64,000 bases of DNA from Marinomonas profundi (GCF_020694005.1 NZ_CP073013.1:2242578-2306577); one strand, 5' to 3'; positions 40,122 through 50,584 are shown, counted from the stretch's first letter. Numbers and translations: made by a program. Notes: generated from the sequence alone by a model not told the origin.

Positions 40122-41009
40122 TTATTGGCGACACTCGCTCCAGTTTTGCTCAATCCACTGGTTTAGTACGGCGTGAGTTGGAGAGACATTACAGCCACGG
40201 CAAACCCAACTTTGCCATTTTTGGGGCGTAGCCAATCTTACTCGCTCAGCGTCGTGCCAATTATCGAAGGCTAAAAAGAGGCAAGCCCCTGTTCCTGTAA
40301 GCTTCGCGTCGCCATGGTTTTTGAGCCATAAATACGCTTCATTGACCTCAGGATTGTGCTTTTTTACCACTTCTAAACAGTCGTTGTGCCCACCCAGCTT
40401 CAAGGCGTGCGATATTCTGAGGGGAGGGGTGTCTCTTGTCAAATATTTATCGGTAAATATTTGCCCCGTTGAGACGTGACAATTGGGCTTAATGAGCAAA
40501 AAATACGGGGTATCTAACTCGACTTTTTGCAGTTTTTCTCCAACGCCTTCCGCAAACGCGGCAAAGCCCATGACAAAAACCGGAATATCCGCCCCCAGTT
40601 GCACACCCAGTTCAGCCAGTTTTTCCAATGAGAGGTGGCATTTCCATAAGACGTTTAGCGCCAATAAAGTGGTTGCGGCGTTTGAGCTGCCTCCGCCAAT
40701 TCCGCCCCCCATAGGTAATTGTTTTGTTAAGATAATATCGATGCCGAAACGGGCGTCTTGTTTGAATGGTGTCAGTAGTTTGGCGGCTTTATAAATGAGA
40801 TTGTCTTCGGTCGGAAGTTGCTCGATAAGCGGTGAAATCGTGACCTGATTGTTGTGTGTTAATGAGAAGTCGAGCGTATCGCACAAGTCGATGAACTGAA
40901 ACAAGGTTTGCAGTTCATGGTAGCCGTCTTCTCGTCGGCCAATAATGTGTAAAAATAAATTTAATTTTGCGGGAGAAGGTAGTTGCATTGTGGTTACTGA
41001 ATCGTCCAT
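40122..41009 (-). CDS. ispE: 4-diphosphocytidyl-2-C-methyl-D-erythritol kinase
   Basis: GHMP-family kinase of the MEP isoprenoid pathway, phosphorylating CDP-methylerythritol. The 295-residue product has the N-terminal SPAKLNLFLHI, the GHMP ATP-binding loop LPMGGGIGGGSSNAA (about 95-110) and the C-terminal GTGACLF segment. Its start at 41009 overlaps the end of lolB by 16 bases; an internal ATG at 40988 also fits the family and neither has a good ribosome binding site, so coupling to lolB translation is likely. Confidence 0.95.
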   Translation of the reverse strand: MDDSVTTMQLPSPAKLNLFLHIIGRREDGYHELQTLFQFIDLCDTLDFSLTHNNQVTISPLIEQLPTEDNLIYKAAKLLTPFKQDARFGIDIILTKQLPMGGGIGGGSSNAATTLLALNVLWKCHLSLEKLAELGVQLGADIPVFVMGFAAFAEGVGEKLQKVELDTPYFLLIKPNCHVSTGQIFTDKYLTRDTPPLRISHALKLGGHNDCLEVVKKHNPEVNEAYLWLKNHGDAKLTGTGACLFLAFDNWHDAERVRLATPQKWQSWVCRGCNVSPTHAVLNQWIEQNWSECRQ

Positions 41010-41572
41010 TGGTTAATAATTAAATTGACTCTAAAAGGCGGGTTGGATACCTGCATCTTTTGTGGCAAGGATAGGCCATCGACTTTGGTAAAGTTATGGT
41101 AGGTAATCAGCCAACCATCTTGCTCTATGGTGGCGGGTAAATGGCTGTCGGCGGTTTTGGTAATGCGTGCGTATGAGCTAGGATCGGCTAGTCCTCTAAT
41201 CCAATAGGTAACCTGTTTCACTGGAAACTCCCAGCCGAGTTCTTGTTGTAATAAGGTCGCAGGATTACGACCCGTTACAACTGTATCTTCGTAGGCTAAT
41301 GAGACCATGCCGTCTGGCGTTTTGTTGAGTTTCGTTGCGCCTTGACCAAACGGTCCGACAATATTAAGCGAGAAGGTGGTCGGGTCTTTCTGCCAGTTAA
41401 AATTACCGGAAAGGGCGTCATTTTGGGTTCGTATACCGACTCTTCCAGACGTTTCCCATTTTGATATCGCGTCGATACTGGCGGGCGGCGGTGTTATTGG
41501 CCCTGTTGGCTTGGAGCTGCAAGCACTAAGGAGTGCGGTAAAAGCAAGAATGCAGAGGCTGCGATAGGTCAT
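40994..41572 (-). CDS. lolB: Outer-membrane lipoprotein receptor LolB
   Basis: Accepts lipoproteins from LolA and inserts them in the outer membrane. The 192-residue precursor has a lipoprotein signal with lipobox LLSAC (Cys at about 18). The mature part shows the open-barrel fold signature: WETSGRVGIR, GNFNWQ and the GPFGQGATKL loop. It is between the TPR lipoprotein gene (4-base ATGA overlap) and ispE, the standard gammaproteobacterial order. Confidence 0.93.
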   Translation of the reverse strand: MTYRSLCILAFTALLSACSSKPTGPITPPPASIDAISKWETSGRVGIRTQNDALSGNFNWQKDPTTFSLNIVGPFGQGATKLNKTPDGMVSLAYEDTVVTGRNPATLLQQELGWEFPVKQVTYWIRGLADPSSYARITKTADSHLPATIEQDGWLITYHNFTKVDGLSLPQKMQVSNPPFRVNLIINQWTIQ

Positions 41573-43377
41573 GATGGTTCGTCCTGTTTAAATTCTTCAA
41601 GTAGCGACGGTGACAGTCGTTTGATGGTGTCAAGTAGCACGGGCGTAGCGGGTGATGTTTCTAGCGCAGTTCTCCATATTTCTATGGCGGCTTCGTAGTG
41701 GCGCTGTTGCCAGAGGGATTCGCCATAGTGGGCGGCAATCTCAGCGTCAGGCAAAATAGACCAAGCTTTTTTTAAATAATAGGAGGACTGTTCTAGCTCG
41801 CCTTTGAGGAAGAATCCCCATCCTAAACTGTCGATAATAGCGGGATCATCATCGGTTTTTTCATAAGCGGATTCTATGTAACTCATGGCTTCATCAATGC
41901 GCTCGGTTCGAGTGAGCAGCGTGTAGCCGAGTGCGTTTAGGTATTGTGGATTGTCTGGGTCTTTGCTTAGTAGGGTTTTAAGTTCTGTTTCTGTTACGGC
42001 CCAATCCCCAAGGCTGTCGGCAAGCAGGGCTTTTCTATAGCGTAAAATAGCGGATTCAGGAAACGCCTCCAGCGCTTGATTTAGTAAGGCGTAGAATAAC
42101 TCAATGTTGCCATTTTCCTCGTGTAAGCGACCAATAATGGCCACCTGTTCTGGCATGATTTCTCGAGGTGTACGGCGGATTACCATGTCATTTATAGCGT
42201 TTGCTTTATTGTCTTCGTACATCCAAAGTGCGATTTGATTGGTGGCGTTAGCTTGTAAAACGCCGTCGACTTGGTTCATTGTCGTGATGGCATCGTGTTT
42301 GTTATTCAGTTGATAAAGCGCGACCGCGGTTAAGTAGCTCACTTGGTCAGATTGAGAAAATTGTGCTTCCAAATGGTTGGCCGTATCGAGCGCTTGTTGC
42401 GGTTGCTTGTATTCTAATAATGTCTGCATCAGATTGACGCCAATTTGCAGTGCTTCTGGCATCTCTAGGCGAATAGTGTCGTAAAGCTCAATGGCTTTTG
42501 TGCTCTGTTCGTTTTCAATGAGAAAGTCTATTAATGGCGTGATCAGGTTGATGTCTTTTGGTAGGCGCGCGTTTGCGGTTTGTAATGTTGCTATGGCGTC
42601 ATCTAGCTGCCCTATATTTCTTTGGCTAAAAGCAAGGATGAGATAAGGTACTGTGCTTTTTTCCCCGTCGTGTTGAGCTAACCATGCTTGCGCTGTCGCG
42701 ATCGCGCCTTCGTTATCGCCTGATAGTAGTAAAATGTGCGCTTGGCTAAGTTGTATGTGTGGGTCGTCGCTCGTGCTAGGTGGCAGCATAGCGATGACGT
42801 CTTGTATGGCGCTAATTTGTTCGCTGTCACGTACATTGTCTTCTAGGTAACGCGGCAAAAAATGCAAAGGAACATTCTGTCTTATGGCGTTAGTGAGAAG
42901 TGTCGCCGCTTCTTCTGTGCGCTTTTCCTTGATCAGTACTTGCCATTTCAGAGCATACGCTGGCTCTGATGCAGGGCGGACAGAAAGCCATAAATTGGCA
43001 CTTTTTTCGATGAAGTCATTATTTTGACTCGCAACGGCAATGAACCCCAGGCGTTTAATCAGGGTAATGTCGTTTGATTGGCTGGCGAGATCGTAAAACG
43101 CCTCAAATGCCTTATTAGGCCCTTCTCTTTGTAGGGTAAACTCGGCCTTCAGCAGGGCTGATATGTGATCATTTTTTAAGGGGGAAACGGGGCGCTGTGC
43201 ATCGCTTAGCCATGTTGCTGTTTGCACCTGTGTAGGATGCGGGCTGCAGGCGTTTAATAACGGCAGGCTCAGTATCGCGAGTAACGCCAAAAAGCCTTTT
43301 ATCCTTGGCTTGGATTGTGACCTTGGTGATATGGCGCCTAAGTGGCAAGGCATGTATTTCCCCAGAACTAAATTCAT
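41569..43377 (-). CDS. TPR-repeat lipoprotein
   Basis: 602-residue precursor with an N-terminal hydrophobic segment and a lipobox-like LLNAC (Cys at about 44) after an unusually long basic N-region, so the true start may be internal; the ATG at 43353 (MPCHLGAI, residue 9) is one option. The mature part is built from at least ten TPR-like helical pairs (for example PDNPQYLNALGYTLL, TDDDPAIIDSLGWGFF). Homologues occur at this place, divergent from hemA and just before lolB, in Pseudomonas. Role unknown; outer-membrane protein assembly or scaffolding is possible. Confidence 0.85.
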   Translation of the reverse strand: MNLVLGKYMPCHLGAISPRSQSKPRIKGFLALLAILSLPLLNACSPHPTQVQTATWLSDAQRPVSPLKNDHISALLKAEFTLQREGPNKAFEAFYDLASQSNDITLIKRLGFIAVASQNNDFIEKSANLWLSVRPASEPAYALKWQVLIKEKRTEEAATLLTNAIRQNVPLHFLPRYLEDNVRDSEQISAIQDVIAMLPPSTSDDPHIQLSQAHILLLSGDNEGAIATAQAWLAQHDGEKSTVPYLILAFSQRNIGQLDDAIATLQTANARLPKDINLITPLIDFLIENEQSTKAIELYDTIRLEMPEALQIGVNLMQTLLEYKQPQQALDTANHLEAQFSQSDQVSYLTAVALYQLNNKHDAITTMNQVDGVLQANATNQIALWMYEDNKANAINDMVIRRTPREIMPEQVAIIGRLHEENGNIELFYALLNQALEAFPESAILRYRKALLADSLGDWAVTETELKTLLSKDPDNPQYLNALGYTLLTRTERIDEAMSYIESAYEKTDDDPAIIDSLGWGFFLKGELEQSSYYLKKAWSILPDAEIAAHYGESLWQQRHYEAAIEIWRTALETSPATPVLLDTIKRLSPSLLEEFKQDEPS

Positions 43378-43493
43378 ACAATCCTTATGGTATCGTTAGC
43401 GGCTTGTTATGTCAGGCATAACTATAAACTAATCCTATTACTTTTATTGATCATATGGGGTGCGAAAAAAAGCGAATTTCTCGTATAATGTGT

Positions 43494-43499
43494 CTTCTT
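43494..43499 (+). promoter_or_regulatory. Candidate -10 box of hemA promoter
   Basis: A consensus TATAAT lies 76 bases before the hemA start. The -35 region at the expected distance (AGCGAA) is poor, so an activator may be needed or this may not be the promoter. Confidence 0.4.
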
Positions 43500-43574
43500 T
43501 ATGTAAAGAGTGGTGTTGGGGCAATGCCTGCTCCTGTCATTACCTTTAATCTCGATCTTTGAGAAGAGTCCTTA

Positions 43575-44843
43575 ATGCCGCTAATTACCATAGGTGTCAA
43601 TCATAAAACCGCGCCCGTTTCGATGCGTGAACGTGTGGCTTTTGCGCCTGAAAAAATGATCGATGCCTTGTCTTCTTTGATCGCTGAGAAAAAAGCCAAT
43701 GAAGCCGTGATCGTCTCGACCTGTAATCGTACCGAGTTGTATTGCTCTGTTGACGATTTTAGTAAGGCGGATGATGTCATTGCTTGGCTTGGTGAGTATC
43801 ATGGTATTGCCTTGGCGGAATTGCAGCAATATTGCTATACGCATGCGGATGATGACAGTGTGCGTCATATTATGCGGGTGGCGTCAGGCTTAGACTCTTT
43901 GGTTCTGGGCGAACCCCAGATTCTTGGTCAGGTAAAATCCGCTTATGCGGTGTCCCAAGAAGGGGCTTGTATCGGCCCTGAATTACAGTCTTTATTTCAA
44001 CGCACTTTTTCGGTCGCCAAACGTGTGCGCACAGACACCGCGATTGGCGAAAACCCCGTCTCGATTGCCTTTGCAGCGGTCAGTTTAGCGCAACGCATTT
44101 TTGCCGATATCCGCAACAGCACGGCCTTGTTAATTGGTGCTGGACAGACCATTGAGCTAGTGGCTAGGCATCTTAAAGAAAATGGCATTAAACGCATTAT
44201 TGTGGCGAATCGAACCTTAGCGCGGGCTCAGATTTTAGCGAATGAGCTTAACGCCGAAGCCATTATGTTGGGCGAAATCGGCGATTATTTATCGCAAGCC
44301 GACATTGTTATCTCTTCTACCGCCAGCCAGTTGCCCATTATTGGCAAAGGCATGGTGGAGCGCGCAACGACAAAACGTCGACATTCGCCGATGTTGTTAA
44401 TCGACATTGCTGTGCCCCGTGATATCGAGCCAGAAGTAGAAGAAGTCAACGATGCTTATCTTTATACCGTCGATGATCTGCATTCTGTGATTGAAGAAAA
44501 CGTCAGAGCAAGGCAAGATGCAGCGAAAGCGGCAGAGCAAATGATCGAGGAAGGCGTTGATGCTTATCGACGCGTGGTAGAATCGAGAAAAGTCTCTGAT
44601 CTGATTGTCAACTTTAGACAATCTGCAGAAGCCATCAAGAATACAGAATTAGAAAAAGCACTCAAGGGTCTTGAGATGGGACAGTCACCAGAGCAAGTAA
44701 TCAATAAACTGGCTCATGGTTTAATGAATAAGCTCATTCATGCGCCGACACGCTATTTGCGTGACGCAGGCGCAGAGGCCGATCAAACCGCATTAACCAT
44801 CGCCTCAAATGTATTGGGCATTTACGAAGAAAAAGATAACTAA
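43575..44843 (+). CDS. hemA: Glutamyl-tRNA reductase
   Basis: First committed step of tetrapyrrole synthesis in the C5 pathway: reduces Glu-tRNA to glutamate-1-semialdehyde. The 422-residue product has the N-terminal GVNHKTAP, the nucleophilic cysteine in STCNRTE (about 48-54), LGEPQILGQV (about 114-123), an NADPH-binding Rossmann domain (LLIGAGQTIE) and a C-terminal dimerisation helix. It is first in hemA-prfA-prmC; prfA starts 3 bases after its stop. Confidence 0.97.
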   Translation: MPLITIGVNHKTAPVSMRERVAFAPEKMIDALSSLIAEKKANEAVIVSTCNRTELYCSVDDFSKADDVIAWLGEYHGIALAELQQYCYTHADDDSVRHIMRVASGLDSLVLGEPQILGQVKSAYAVSQEGACIGPELQSLFQRTFSVAKRVRTDTAIGENPVSIAFAAVSLAQRIFADIRNSTALLIGAGQTIELVARHLKENGIKRIIVANRTLARAQILANELNAEAIMLGEIGDYLSQADIVISSTASQLPIIGKGMVERATTKRRHSPMLLIDIAVPRDIEPEVEEVNDAYLYTVDDLHSVIEENVRARQDAAKAAEQMIEEGVDAYRRVVESRKVSDLIVNFRQSAEAIKNTELEKALKGLEMGQSPEQVINKLAHGLMNKLIHAPTRYLRDAGAEADQTALTIASNVLGIYEEKDN

Positions 44844-44846
44844 AAA

Positions 44847-45935
44847 ATGAAAGAATCGATTAAGTTAAAGTTAGAAAGTTTATCGGATCGTTATGATGAG
44901 TTATCCGCCTTATTAGGTATAGCCGAAGTCATTATGGATCAAGATTTGTTCCGCGCTTATTCCAAAGAATACGCAGAACTCGAGCCGGTGGTGAATTGTT
45001 TCAATGAGTTTCAGCAAATAGATGAAAATATTGCGGAAGCAGAATTGATGATGACCGACGCCGACCCCGATATTAAAGAAATGGGGGTGGAAGAATACAA
45101 AGCTGGGCATGCGCAAAAAGAAGCGCTGCAGTTGGTATTGCAAAAATTGCTGTTACCAAAAGACCCGAATGATTCCCGCAATGTGTTTTTGGAAGTTCGA
45201 GCCGGTACGGGCGGGGATGAAGCGTCTATTTTTTCGGGTGATTTATTTCGCATGTACTCGCGTTATGCCGAAACGCAGCGCTGGAAAGTGGAGATCGTCA
45301 GTGCGAGCGATGGGGAACATGGCGGCTACAAAGAAGTGATTGCTCGAATCGTTGGTGAGGGGGCGTATTCTAAGTTGAAATTTGAATCTGGCGCTCACCG
45401 AGTGCAGCGTGTTCCTGCGACGGAATCACAAGGGCGTATTCATACGTCGGCGTGTACGGTGGCGGTGATGCCTGAAATGGATGAAGTGGATGACATTATC
45501 ATCAATAAATCAGACTTGCGTATTGATACTTTTCGCGCCTCTGGTGCCGGTGGTCAGCACGTCAACAAAACCGACTCGGCGATTCGTCTGACGCACATTC
45601 CAACCGGTGTGGTGGTGGAATGTCAGGAAGAGCGCTCGCAACATAAGAACCGTGCCAAAGCCATGTCTTTGTTGGCGTCTCGTTTGCAAGCCGCTGAGCA
45701 AGAAAAAGCCGCGAGTGCACAATCTGAAACCCGTAAATCCTTGGTGGGAACGGGGGATCGCTCGGAGCGCATTCGAACCTATAACTATCCTCAAGGCCGT
45801 GTAACCGATCATCGTATCAATTTAACGCTATACAAATTGGACGAGATTGTGACGGGTGAATTGGATGCGTTAATCAACCCATTAGTGAATGAGTTCCAAG
45901 CGGAACAGCTTGCTGCGCTCAGTGGCGATAACTAA
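44847..45935 (+). CDS. prfA: Peptide chain release factor 1
   Basis: Recognises UAA and UAG and triggers peptide release. The 362-residue product has the GGQ catalytic motif in [15 protein letters not shown] (about 231-245), and the codon-recognition region carries [15 protein letters not shown], containing the PxT-type motif of RF1. The GGQ glutamine is the target of PrmC, encoded 19 bases downstream. Confidence 0.97.
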   Translation: MKESIKLKLESLSDRYDELSALLGIAEVIMDQDLFRAYSKEYAELEPVVNCFNEFQQIDENIAEAELMMTDADPDIKEMGVEEYKAGHAQKEALQLVLQKLLLPKDPNDSRNVFLEVRAGTGGDEASIFSGDLFRMYSRYAETQRWKVEIVSASDGEHGGYKEVIARIVGEGAYSKLKFESGAHRVQRVPATESQGRIHTSACTVAVMPEMDEVDDIIINKSDLRIDTFRASGAGGQHVNKTDSAIRLTHIPTGVVVECQEERSQHKNRAKAMSLLASRLQAAEQEKAASAQSETRKSLVGTGDRSERIRTYNYPQGRVTDHRINLTLYKLDEIVTGELDALINPLVNEFQAEQLAALSGDN

Positions 45936-45954
45936 CAAAAGGTAATTATCGCCC

Positions 45955-46794
45955 ATGCGAATGGATGAACTGTTAAAAGGCGCTTACGAGCGCCTTTCTT
46001 CTATTTCGGACACCGCTCAGTTGGATGCCCAGCTTTTGTTGGCTCACGTCCTTGCTGTGTCGACTGCCTATTTCTACACCTGGCCTGAGAAAGAGGTCGG
46101 TGCGACAGATATGGAACGTTTTAATAGTCTGTTGGCGCGCCGAGAACGAGGCGAGCCGGTGGCGTATTTATTGGGTCATCAGGCGTTTTGGAGTTTAGAC
46201 CTTGACGTCGCGCCTTGTACCTTGATTCCTCGGGCGGACACCGAACGGCTGGTGGAAGTGGCCTTGTCTGTGCTGGATAGAAACCGGGCGAGTCGCATTC
46301 TAGACCTGGGGACTGGAACGGGCGCCATTGCCTTGGCATTGGCGTCAGAACTGCCTAAATCGACTGTGGTTGGGGTGGATCTGGTTGACGATGCGGTGGC
46401 CTTGGCGAAACGCAATGCTCTACGCCATCAGCTTGGCAATGCGAGCTTCGTGCAAAGTAGTTGGTTTGCGGCATTGGCAGGCTGTGAGCCCTTTGATTTG
46501 ATCGTCTCAAATCCACCTTATATTGACCCTGACGATGAACATTTGTCACTGGGCGATGTGCGCTTTGAGCCGAAAAGCGCGCTAGTGGCGGAGAATCATG
46601 GCATGGCGGACATCGAACATATTATTTGTCTGGCGCCTAATTATATGGCGCCAAATGCTTATTTGATGTTTGAACATGGTTATGATCAGGCGGCGGCGGT
46701 TCGGGCCAGCCTGAGCGAGGCGGGTTTTGTGGCGGTAGAAAGTTTTCAAGATTTTGGCGGCAATGATCGAGTTACGATAGGTCAATATCGATAG
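45955..46794 (+). CDS. prmC: Release factor glutamine methyltransferase
   Basis: SAM-dependent N5-methylation of the GGQ glutamine of release factors 1 and 2. The 279-residue product has motif I LDLGTGTGAIALAL (about 113-126), the substrate-binding NPPY in SNPPYIDP (about 184-191) and an N-terminal helical domain. It completes the hemA-prfA-prmC operon and is followed by a strong bidirectional terminator. Confidence 0.95.
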   Translation: MRMDELLKGAYERLSSISDTAQLDAQLLLAHVLAVSTAYFYTWPEKEVGATDMERFNSLLARRERGEPVAYLLGHQAFWSLDLDVAPCTLIPRADTERLVEVALSVLDRNRASRILDLGTGTGAIALALASELPKSTVVGVDLVDDAVALAKRNALRHQLGNASFVQSSWFAALAGCEPFDLIVSNPPYIDPDDEHLSLGDVRFEPKSALVAENHGMADIEHIICLAPNYMAPNAYLMFEHGYDQAAAVRASLSEAGFVAVESFQDFGGNDRVTIGQYR

Positions 46795-46803
46795 GCCAAT
46801 ATC

Positions 46804-46846
46804 AAAAACGACGTTAGTACTGACTCTCGCACTAACGTCGTTTTTT
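46804..46846. terminator. Bidirectional terminator prmC/yaaA
   Basis: 15-bp perfect stem: AAAAACGACGTTAGT at 46804-46818 pairs with ACTAACGTCGTTTTT at 46831-46845. A and T runs on both sides serve the two converging genes. Confidence 0.9.
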
Positions 46847-46853
46847 GAACATT

Positions 46854-47636
46854 TTACTTGTTCGGTTGCGCGCTTTCTGGGCGAATAAACACCGGGCTGT
46901 TTTGGGTAGATTGCTGTGGATCGTATCGATAGCCCGCCAGATCAAACGCCTTGAGTTCGTCTAATGTCTCACAGCGCTTTTCAATCAGGTAACGAGCCAT
47001 CAAACCACGGGCTTTTTTGGCATAAAAGCTGATTACTTTAAATTTACCGTTTTTCTCGTCAAGAAAGTTTGGGCTGATTAATGGCGCTTTGAGCTGTTTG
47101 ACATTCACGGCTTTAAAGTATTCGTTGGAGGCGAGGTTAACGAGTAACTCATCTTCTGCAAGCGAGTCATTGATTTTGTTAACTAGAGTGTCACCCCAAA
47201 ATTGATAAAGATTACTGCCTCTGGGGTTTTTCAAACGGGTGCCCATTTCGAGTCGGTAGGCTTGCATTAGGTCTAAGGGTTTTAGTAAACCGTACAGGCC
47301 ACTTAAAATGCGCAGAGACTGTTGTGCGTACAGCATGTCTTGTTCGCTTAGAGAGTAGGCGTCTAGCCCTGTGTACACATCCCCCATAAAGGTATAAATA
47401 GCAGGGCGACTGTTGTCTTGATTGTGTTCTTTTTGCCACTCTTGGTAACGAGATACGTTGAGCGTCGCCAACTTATCGCTAAGCTTCATTAAAGAGGCGA
47501 TGTCCGCTGGTGCGTAAGGTTTTATCGTTTCAATGAGCTGTTGAGAGTCGTCTAACAACTCGGGCATGCTAAAGGTATCGATATTAGGTTTTGAGGTGAG
47601 GTCCAGTGTTTTTGCTGGAGAAATTAAAAACTTCAT
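46854..47636 (-). CDS. yaaA: Peroxide stress protein YaaA (DUF328)
   Basis: In E. coli YaaA lowers free iron and DNA damage during peroxide stress; it has a DNA-binding helix-hairpin-helix-like fold. The 260-residue product starts MKFLISPAKTLD, the hallmark of the family, and contains the conserved YTGLDA, LSGLYGLLKPLDLMQAYRLEMG and FYAKKARGLMARY segments. Stands alone. Confidence 0.95.
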   Translation of the reverse strand: MKFLISPAKTLDLTSKPNIDTFSMPELLDDSQQLIETIKPYAPADIASLMKLSDKLATLNVSRYQEWQKEHNQDNSRPAIYTFMGDVYTGLDAYSLSEQDMLYAQQSLRILSGLYGLLKPLDLMQAYRLEMGTRLKNPRGSNLYQFWGDTLVNKINDSLAEDELLVNLASNEYFKAVNVKQLKAPLISPNFLDEKNGKFKVISFYAKKARGLMARYLIEKRCETLDELKAFDLAGYRYDPQQSTQNSPVFIRPESAQPNK

Positions 47637-47727
47637 AGAATTCCCGTATGTTTGATCGTTGCGTTTGCTAAAGATTATCCATAGAGTGTCGATAGATATC
47701 TAGACAATGCTTTAATAGAGATAGTTT

Positions 47728-47904
47728 ATGAAGGACAATCTGATTCCTTTCCCAACTCGGGACCCCGTCAAGTTACCCACCCATAATGCTAGCGACGAGC
47801 TAAACATGCTGCGTGCGGCTTTTGATCGAGCACGGGCTGAATGGCCGCTCGAAATCGCCGAGTTGCCTGAGAATAATAAAATCTACAGCGGCGCGAAAAA
47901 ATAA
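47728..47904 (+). CDS. Small conserved-looking protein of 58 residues, function unknown
   Basis: An ATG frame of 58 codons, MKDNLIPFPTRDP... to ...YSGAKK, between yaaA and a membrane-protein gene. The composition is that of a real soluble protein (Pro-rich start, then an amphipathic helix with RAAFDRARAEWPLEIAEL), with AATAGAG upstream as a weak ribosome binding site. No known domain is recognised, no membrane segment and no cysteine. I call it coding on codon use and composition only. Confidence 0.55.
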   Translation: MKDNLIPFPTRDPVKLPTHNASDELNMLRAAFDRARAEWPLEIAELPENNKIYSGAKK

Positions 47905-47973
47905 CAGACGGTCGTGTTATAACAGACGGCTGCGTTGCTGTATGATCGTTTATTCCATTTAAGGTACCACCTG

Positions 47974-48876
47974 ATGTTGCTTTTCCTTGTTCGTCATTCT
48001 CTGCCATGCATGTTTGCTTTTGCTGTGCTGGGTTTTTTGCTCCCTTCGGCCTCGTTGGCGTTTTTCCCCTTGTTACCTGCTGTACTTTTTACACTGATGA
48101 CTTTGACCCTACTGGGGATGAAGCAGCATGAGCTGGTAAGGTGTTTAGGGCGTCCTGCCATATGGGGATATGCTGCGCTGCATTCTTTTGTTTTTATGTT
48201 GGTGGTGAGCGTGTTTGGCTGGTGGTTGTCTTTTGATGCCGACCTTATGCTGGCGGTCGTGGCGGTCGCCGCGACTGGGTCTTTGTTTGCCACGCCTGCG
48301 ATTGTTCGCGCATTAGGATTTGACAGTTTGCAAGCGATGGCAATGACGATTGCGACCACACTTGTTTTGCCTGTGTCTATTTTTGTTGTCTTGGTGTTTT
48401 ACCAAACAGAAAGTGTGAACCTTGATTGGGTCAGTTATTTGACGCGCTTAATAGTGTTTATATTTGGGCCTATGCTGTTTTCATTTTTAGTGCATCGTTT
48501 GTTTCCTGAAGTGGCTTTAAATCGTTTTCTGATAAAAATATCCCCTTATACTATTTTGTTGGTGTTTGCTTTTCCTTTCGGATTAGTGGGCAGCTTTCGT
48601 GTGTTATTTGATCAAGACCCAATGATGGCGCTGAATTATTTTCTGATCGCCACCGGTTTGTGCGCTCTATTTTTCACCTTGTCCTACCTTTTTTATCGTA
48701 AGCAAGGTAAAGCCATTGCATTAACGGCTGCCATTACCTCGGGCAATAGGAATGTGTTGCTGACTTACAGTATTGCTGGTGCGCTGTTAGGACCAGCTTT
48801 TTTACCCTTAGCTGGCGCCTTACAAATACCTACATATTTGTTGCCCGTCTTTACTCGCTGGTTAAGCCGAACCTGA
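47974..48876 (+). CDS. Membrane protein, bile acid:sodium symporter (BASS/SBF)-like
   Basis: A 300-residue protein with 8-10 hydrophobic segments. The late motif SGNRNVLLTYSIAG and the PAI..L..D..QA region resemble the BASS fold seen in SBF-like transporters, but overall similarity is loose. I start at the ATG at 47974, with AAGGT about 9 bases upstream; an in-frame TTG at 47935 is less likely. It would sit in the inner membrane; the substrate is unknown. Confidence 0.65.
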   Translation: MLLFLVRHSLPCMFAFAVLGFLLPSASLAFFPLLPAVLFTLMTLTLLGMKQHELVRCLGRPAIWGYAALHSFVFMLVVSVFGWWLSFDADLMLAVVAVAATGSLFATPAIVRALGFDSLQAMAMTIATTLVLPVSIFVVLVFYQTESVNLDWVSYLTRLIVFIFGPMLFSFLVHRLFPEVALNRFLIKISPYTILLVFAFPFGLVGSFRVLFDQDPMMALNYFLIATGLCALFFTLSYLFYRKQGKAIALTAAITSGNRNVLLTYSIAGALLGPAFLPLAGALQIPTYLLPVFTRWLSRT

Positions 48877-49014
48877 CTAGAGTAATGTTAAGACTCTTTT
48901 TTAGTCTCTTTTTTTAGATTGTACTTGGGCTTTATTTGGCTTACTCGCGATTTAAATAACGATAGCGCTTGGTTAAATAATTTCTAAAGTATTTTGCTTA
49001 AGGATGATTATTCA

Positions 49015-50562
49015 ATGCGTAAAAATACCCCCGTGACGAATCAAGAAAAAAACTTCTCCAATGATGAAAAACTGGTTTCTACCACTGATTTACAAGGCAA
49101 TATTATTCACTGTAATGATGCTTTTGTCAGCGTCAGTGGTTTCGAAAAAAATGAATTAATTGGCAGCCCTCATAATATTGTGCGTCATCCTGATATGCCA
49201 GAAGAAGCGTTTCGCGTGATGTGGGAAACCTTAAAGCAAGGCAAAGCGTGGATGGGGTTGGTAAAGAACCGTTGCAAAAACGGCGATTTTTACTGGGTCG
49301 ACGCCTATGTCACCCCCGTGACGGACTCTGGCAAAGTGGTTGGATATGAGTCGGTAAGAACGGTTCCACATCGTGACGATGTCATCAGAGCTGAGAAGGT
49401 GTACAAACGCATTAATGCAGGAAAACGTGTGATGCCAGTCATGCTTGGATCGTGGAAGTTTGTATTGCCAGTGATTAGTCTGGTTGTTGCTGGAGGCGCC
49501 GCTAGCGTTAATATTGTCTATGGGGTGGTGGTATTAGCCGTAGCGAGTTTATTGGCAAATGGGCTGTTTTTGCTTGACCATGTTGCGCTGCAAGCGACCC
49601 TAAGAAAGCGTTTGTCTAGCGCATTTTTGCACCCGTTAGCAGGCATTACTTATTCTGATCGCGAGCTAAACACTGCGGTACTTGATGTGGGGATAAAAAG
49701 CTTATTGTCTCGGTTGGATGCTATCTGTACCCGCTTTGAAGAAGAGTCGTTGAAGGTGGCCGAGCAGTCTAAAGTTGGTTTGGCACTGACGCTCGATACA
49801 ACGCAAGGCATGGTTAGTCAACAACACGAAACACAGGACGTCGCAGCCGCTATGTTGCAGATGACAACCACCATCAATGATGTGGCCCAGCATGTGCAAA
49901 TGACCGCCGATAGCGCTAAGTCATCTTTTGAATCAGCGAAAAGCGGTCAAAAAGTGGTGCAAGAAACACGTCTGTCTATTCGTCAATTAAGTGACACGGT
50001 TAATGATATTAGTGAAACGGTACAAGACCTTGCGAATCACTCGGAAAAAATAGCGCAAGTGGCGCAAATGATCGATCAAATTGCTGAGCAAACCAACTTG
50101 CTGGCGTTAAATGCGGCCATCGAAGCGGCACGTGCTGGCGAGTATGGGCGAGGCTTTGCGGTGGTGGCCGATGAAGTTCGTCAGCTTGCGCAGCGGACTC
50201 AAGGCTCGACGAAAGACATTCATCAGATTATAGAAACGCTGCGTAGTGGTACTCAAAACTCGGTAGTGATAGCGAATCAAGGCAAACAAGACGCACAGGA
50301 AGGGCTCGATAAAATAACCACAATGGAAAACTCTTTTGCGACTATTGTCGCGGCGGTATCCAATATCAGTGATATGTCGATGCAAATGTCTGCGGCAGTA
50401 GAAGAACAGGCGCATGTGTCAGAGGATATTAATCGGCAAATTGTTCGTATTTCCGATTTAGCGGTAGAGAGTTCAGAGAAATCAAGCACTTCCAGTGACG
50501 GTATTCGTGTGTTGCAACGTGTTGCGGAAGGTATGCATGAGTTGGTGGTGCGGTTTAAGTAG
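49015..50562 (+). CDS. Methyl-accepting chemotaxis protein with N-terminal PAS domain (Aer-like)
   Basis: 515-residue chemoreceptor. The N-terminal PAS domain (about 25-125, [29 protein letters not shown]) is of the type found in the aerotaxis receptor Aer, where it binds FAD. Two closely spaced hydrophobic segments (about 145-195) have no periplasmic loop, then a long cytoplasmic signalling region with the hairpin tip [22 protein letters not shown]. It likely senses redox or oxygen from inside the cell. Start ATG at 49015 with AGGAT upstream. Confidence 0.88.
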   Translation: MRKNTPVTNQEKNFSNDEKLVSTTDLQGNIIHCNDAFVSVSGFEKNELIGSPHNIVRHPDMPEEAFRVMWETLKQGKAWMGLVKNRCKNGDFYWVDAYVTPVTDSGKVVGYESVRTVPHRDDVIRAEKVYKRINAGKRVMPVMLGSWKFVLPVISLVVAGGAASVNIVYGVVVLAVASLLANGLFLLDHVALQATLRKRLSSAFLHPLAGITYSDRELNTAVLDVGIKSLLSRLDAICTRFEEESLKVAEQSKVGLALTLDTTQGMVSQQHETQDVAAAMLQMTTTINDVAQHVQMTADSAKSSFESAKSGQKVVQETRLSIRQLSDTVNDISETVQDLANHSEKIAQVAQMIDQIAEQTNLLALNAAIEAARAGEYGRGFAVVADEVRQLAQRTQGSTKDIHQIIETLRSGTQNSVVIANQGKQDAQEGLDKITTMENSFATIVAAVSNISDMSMQMSAAVEEQAHVSEDINRQIVRISDLAVESSEKSSTSSDGIRVLQRVAEGMHELVVRFK

Positions 50563-50584
50563 CCGGTTTGATGGCGGGCACATT

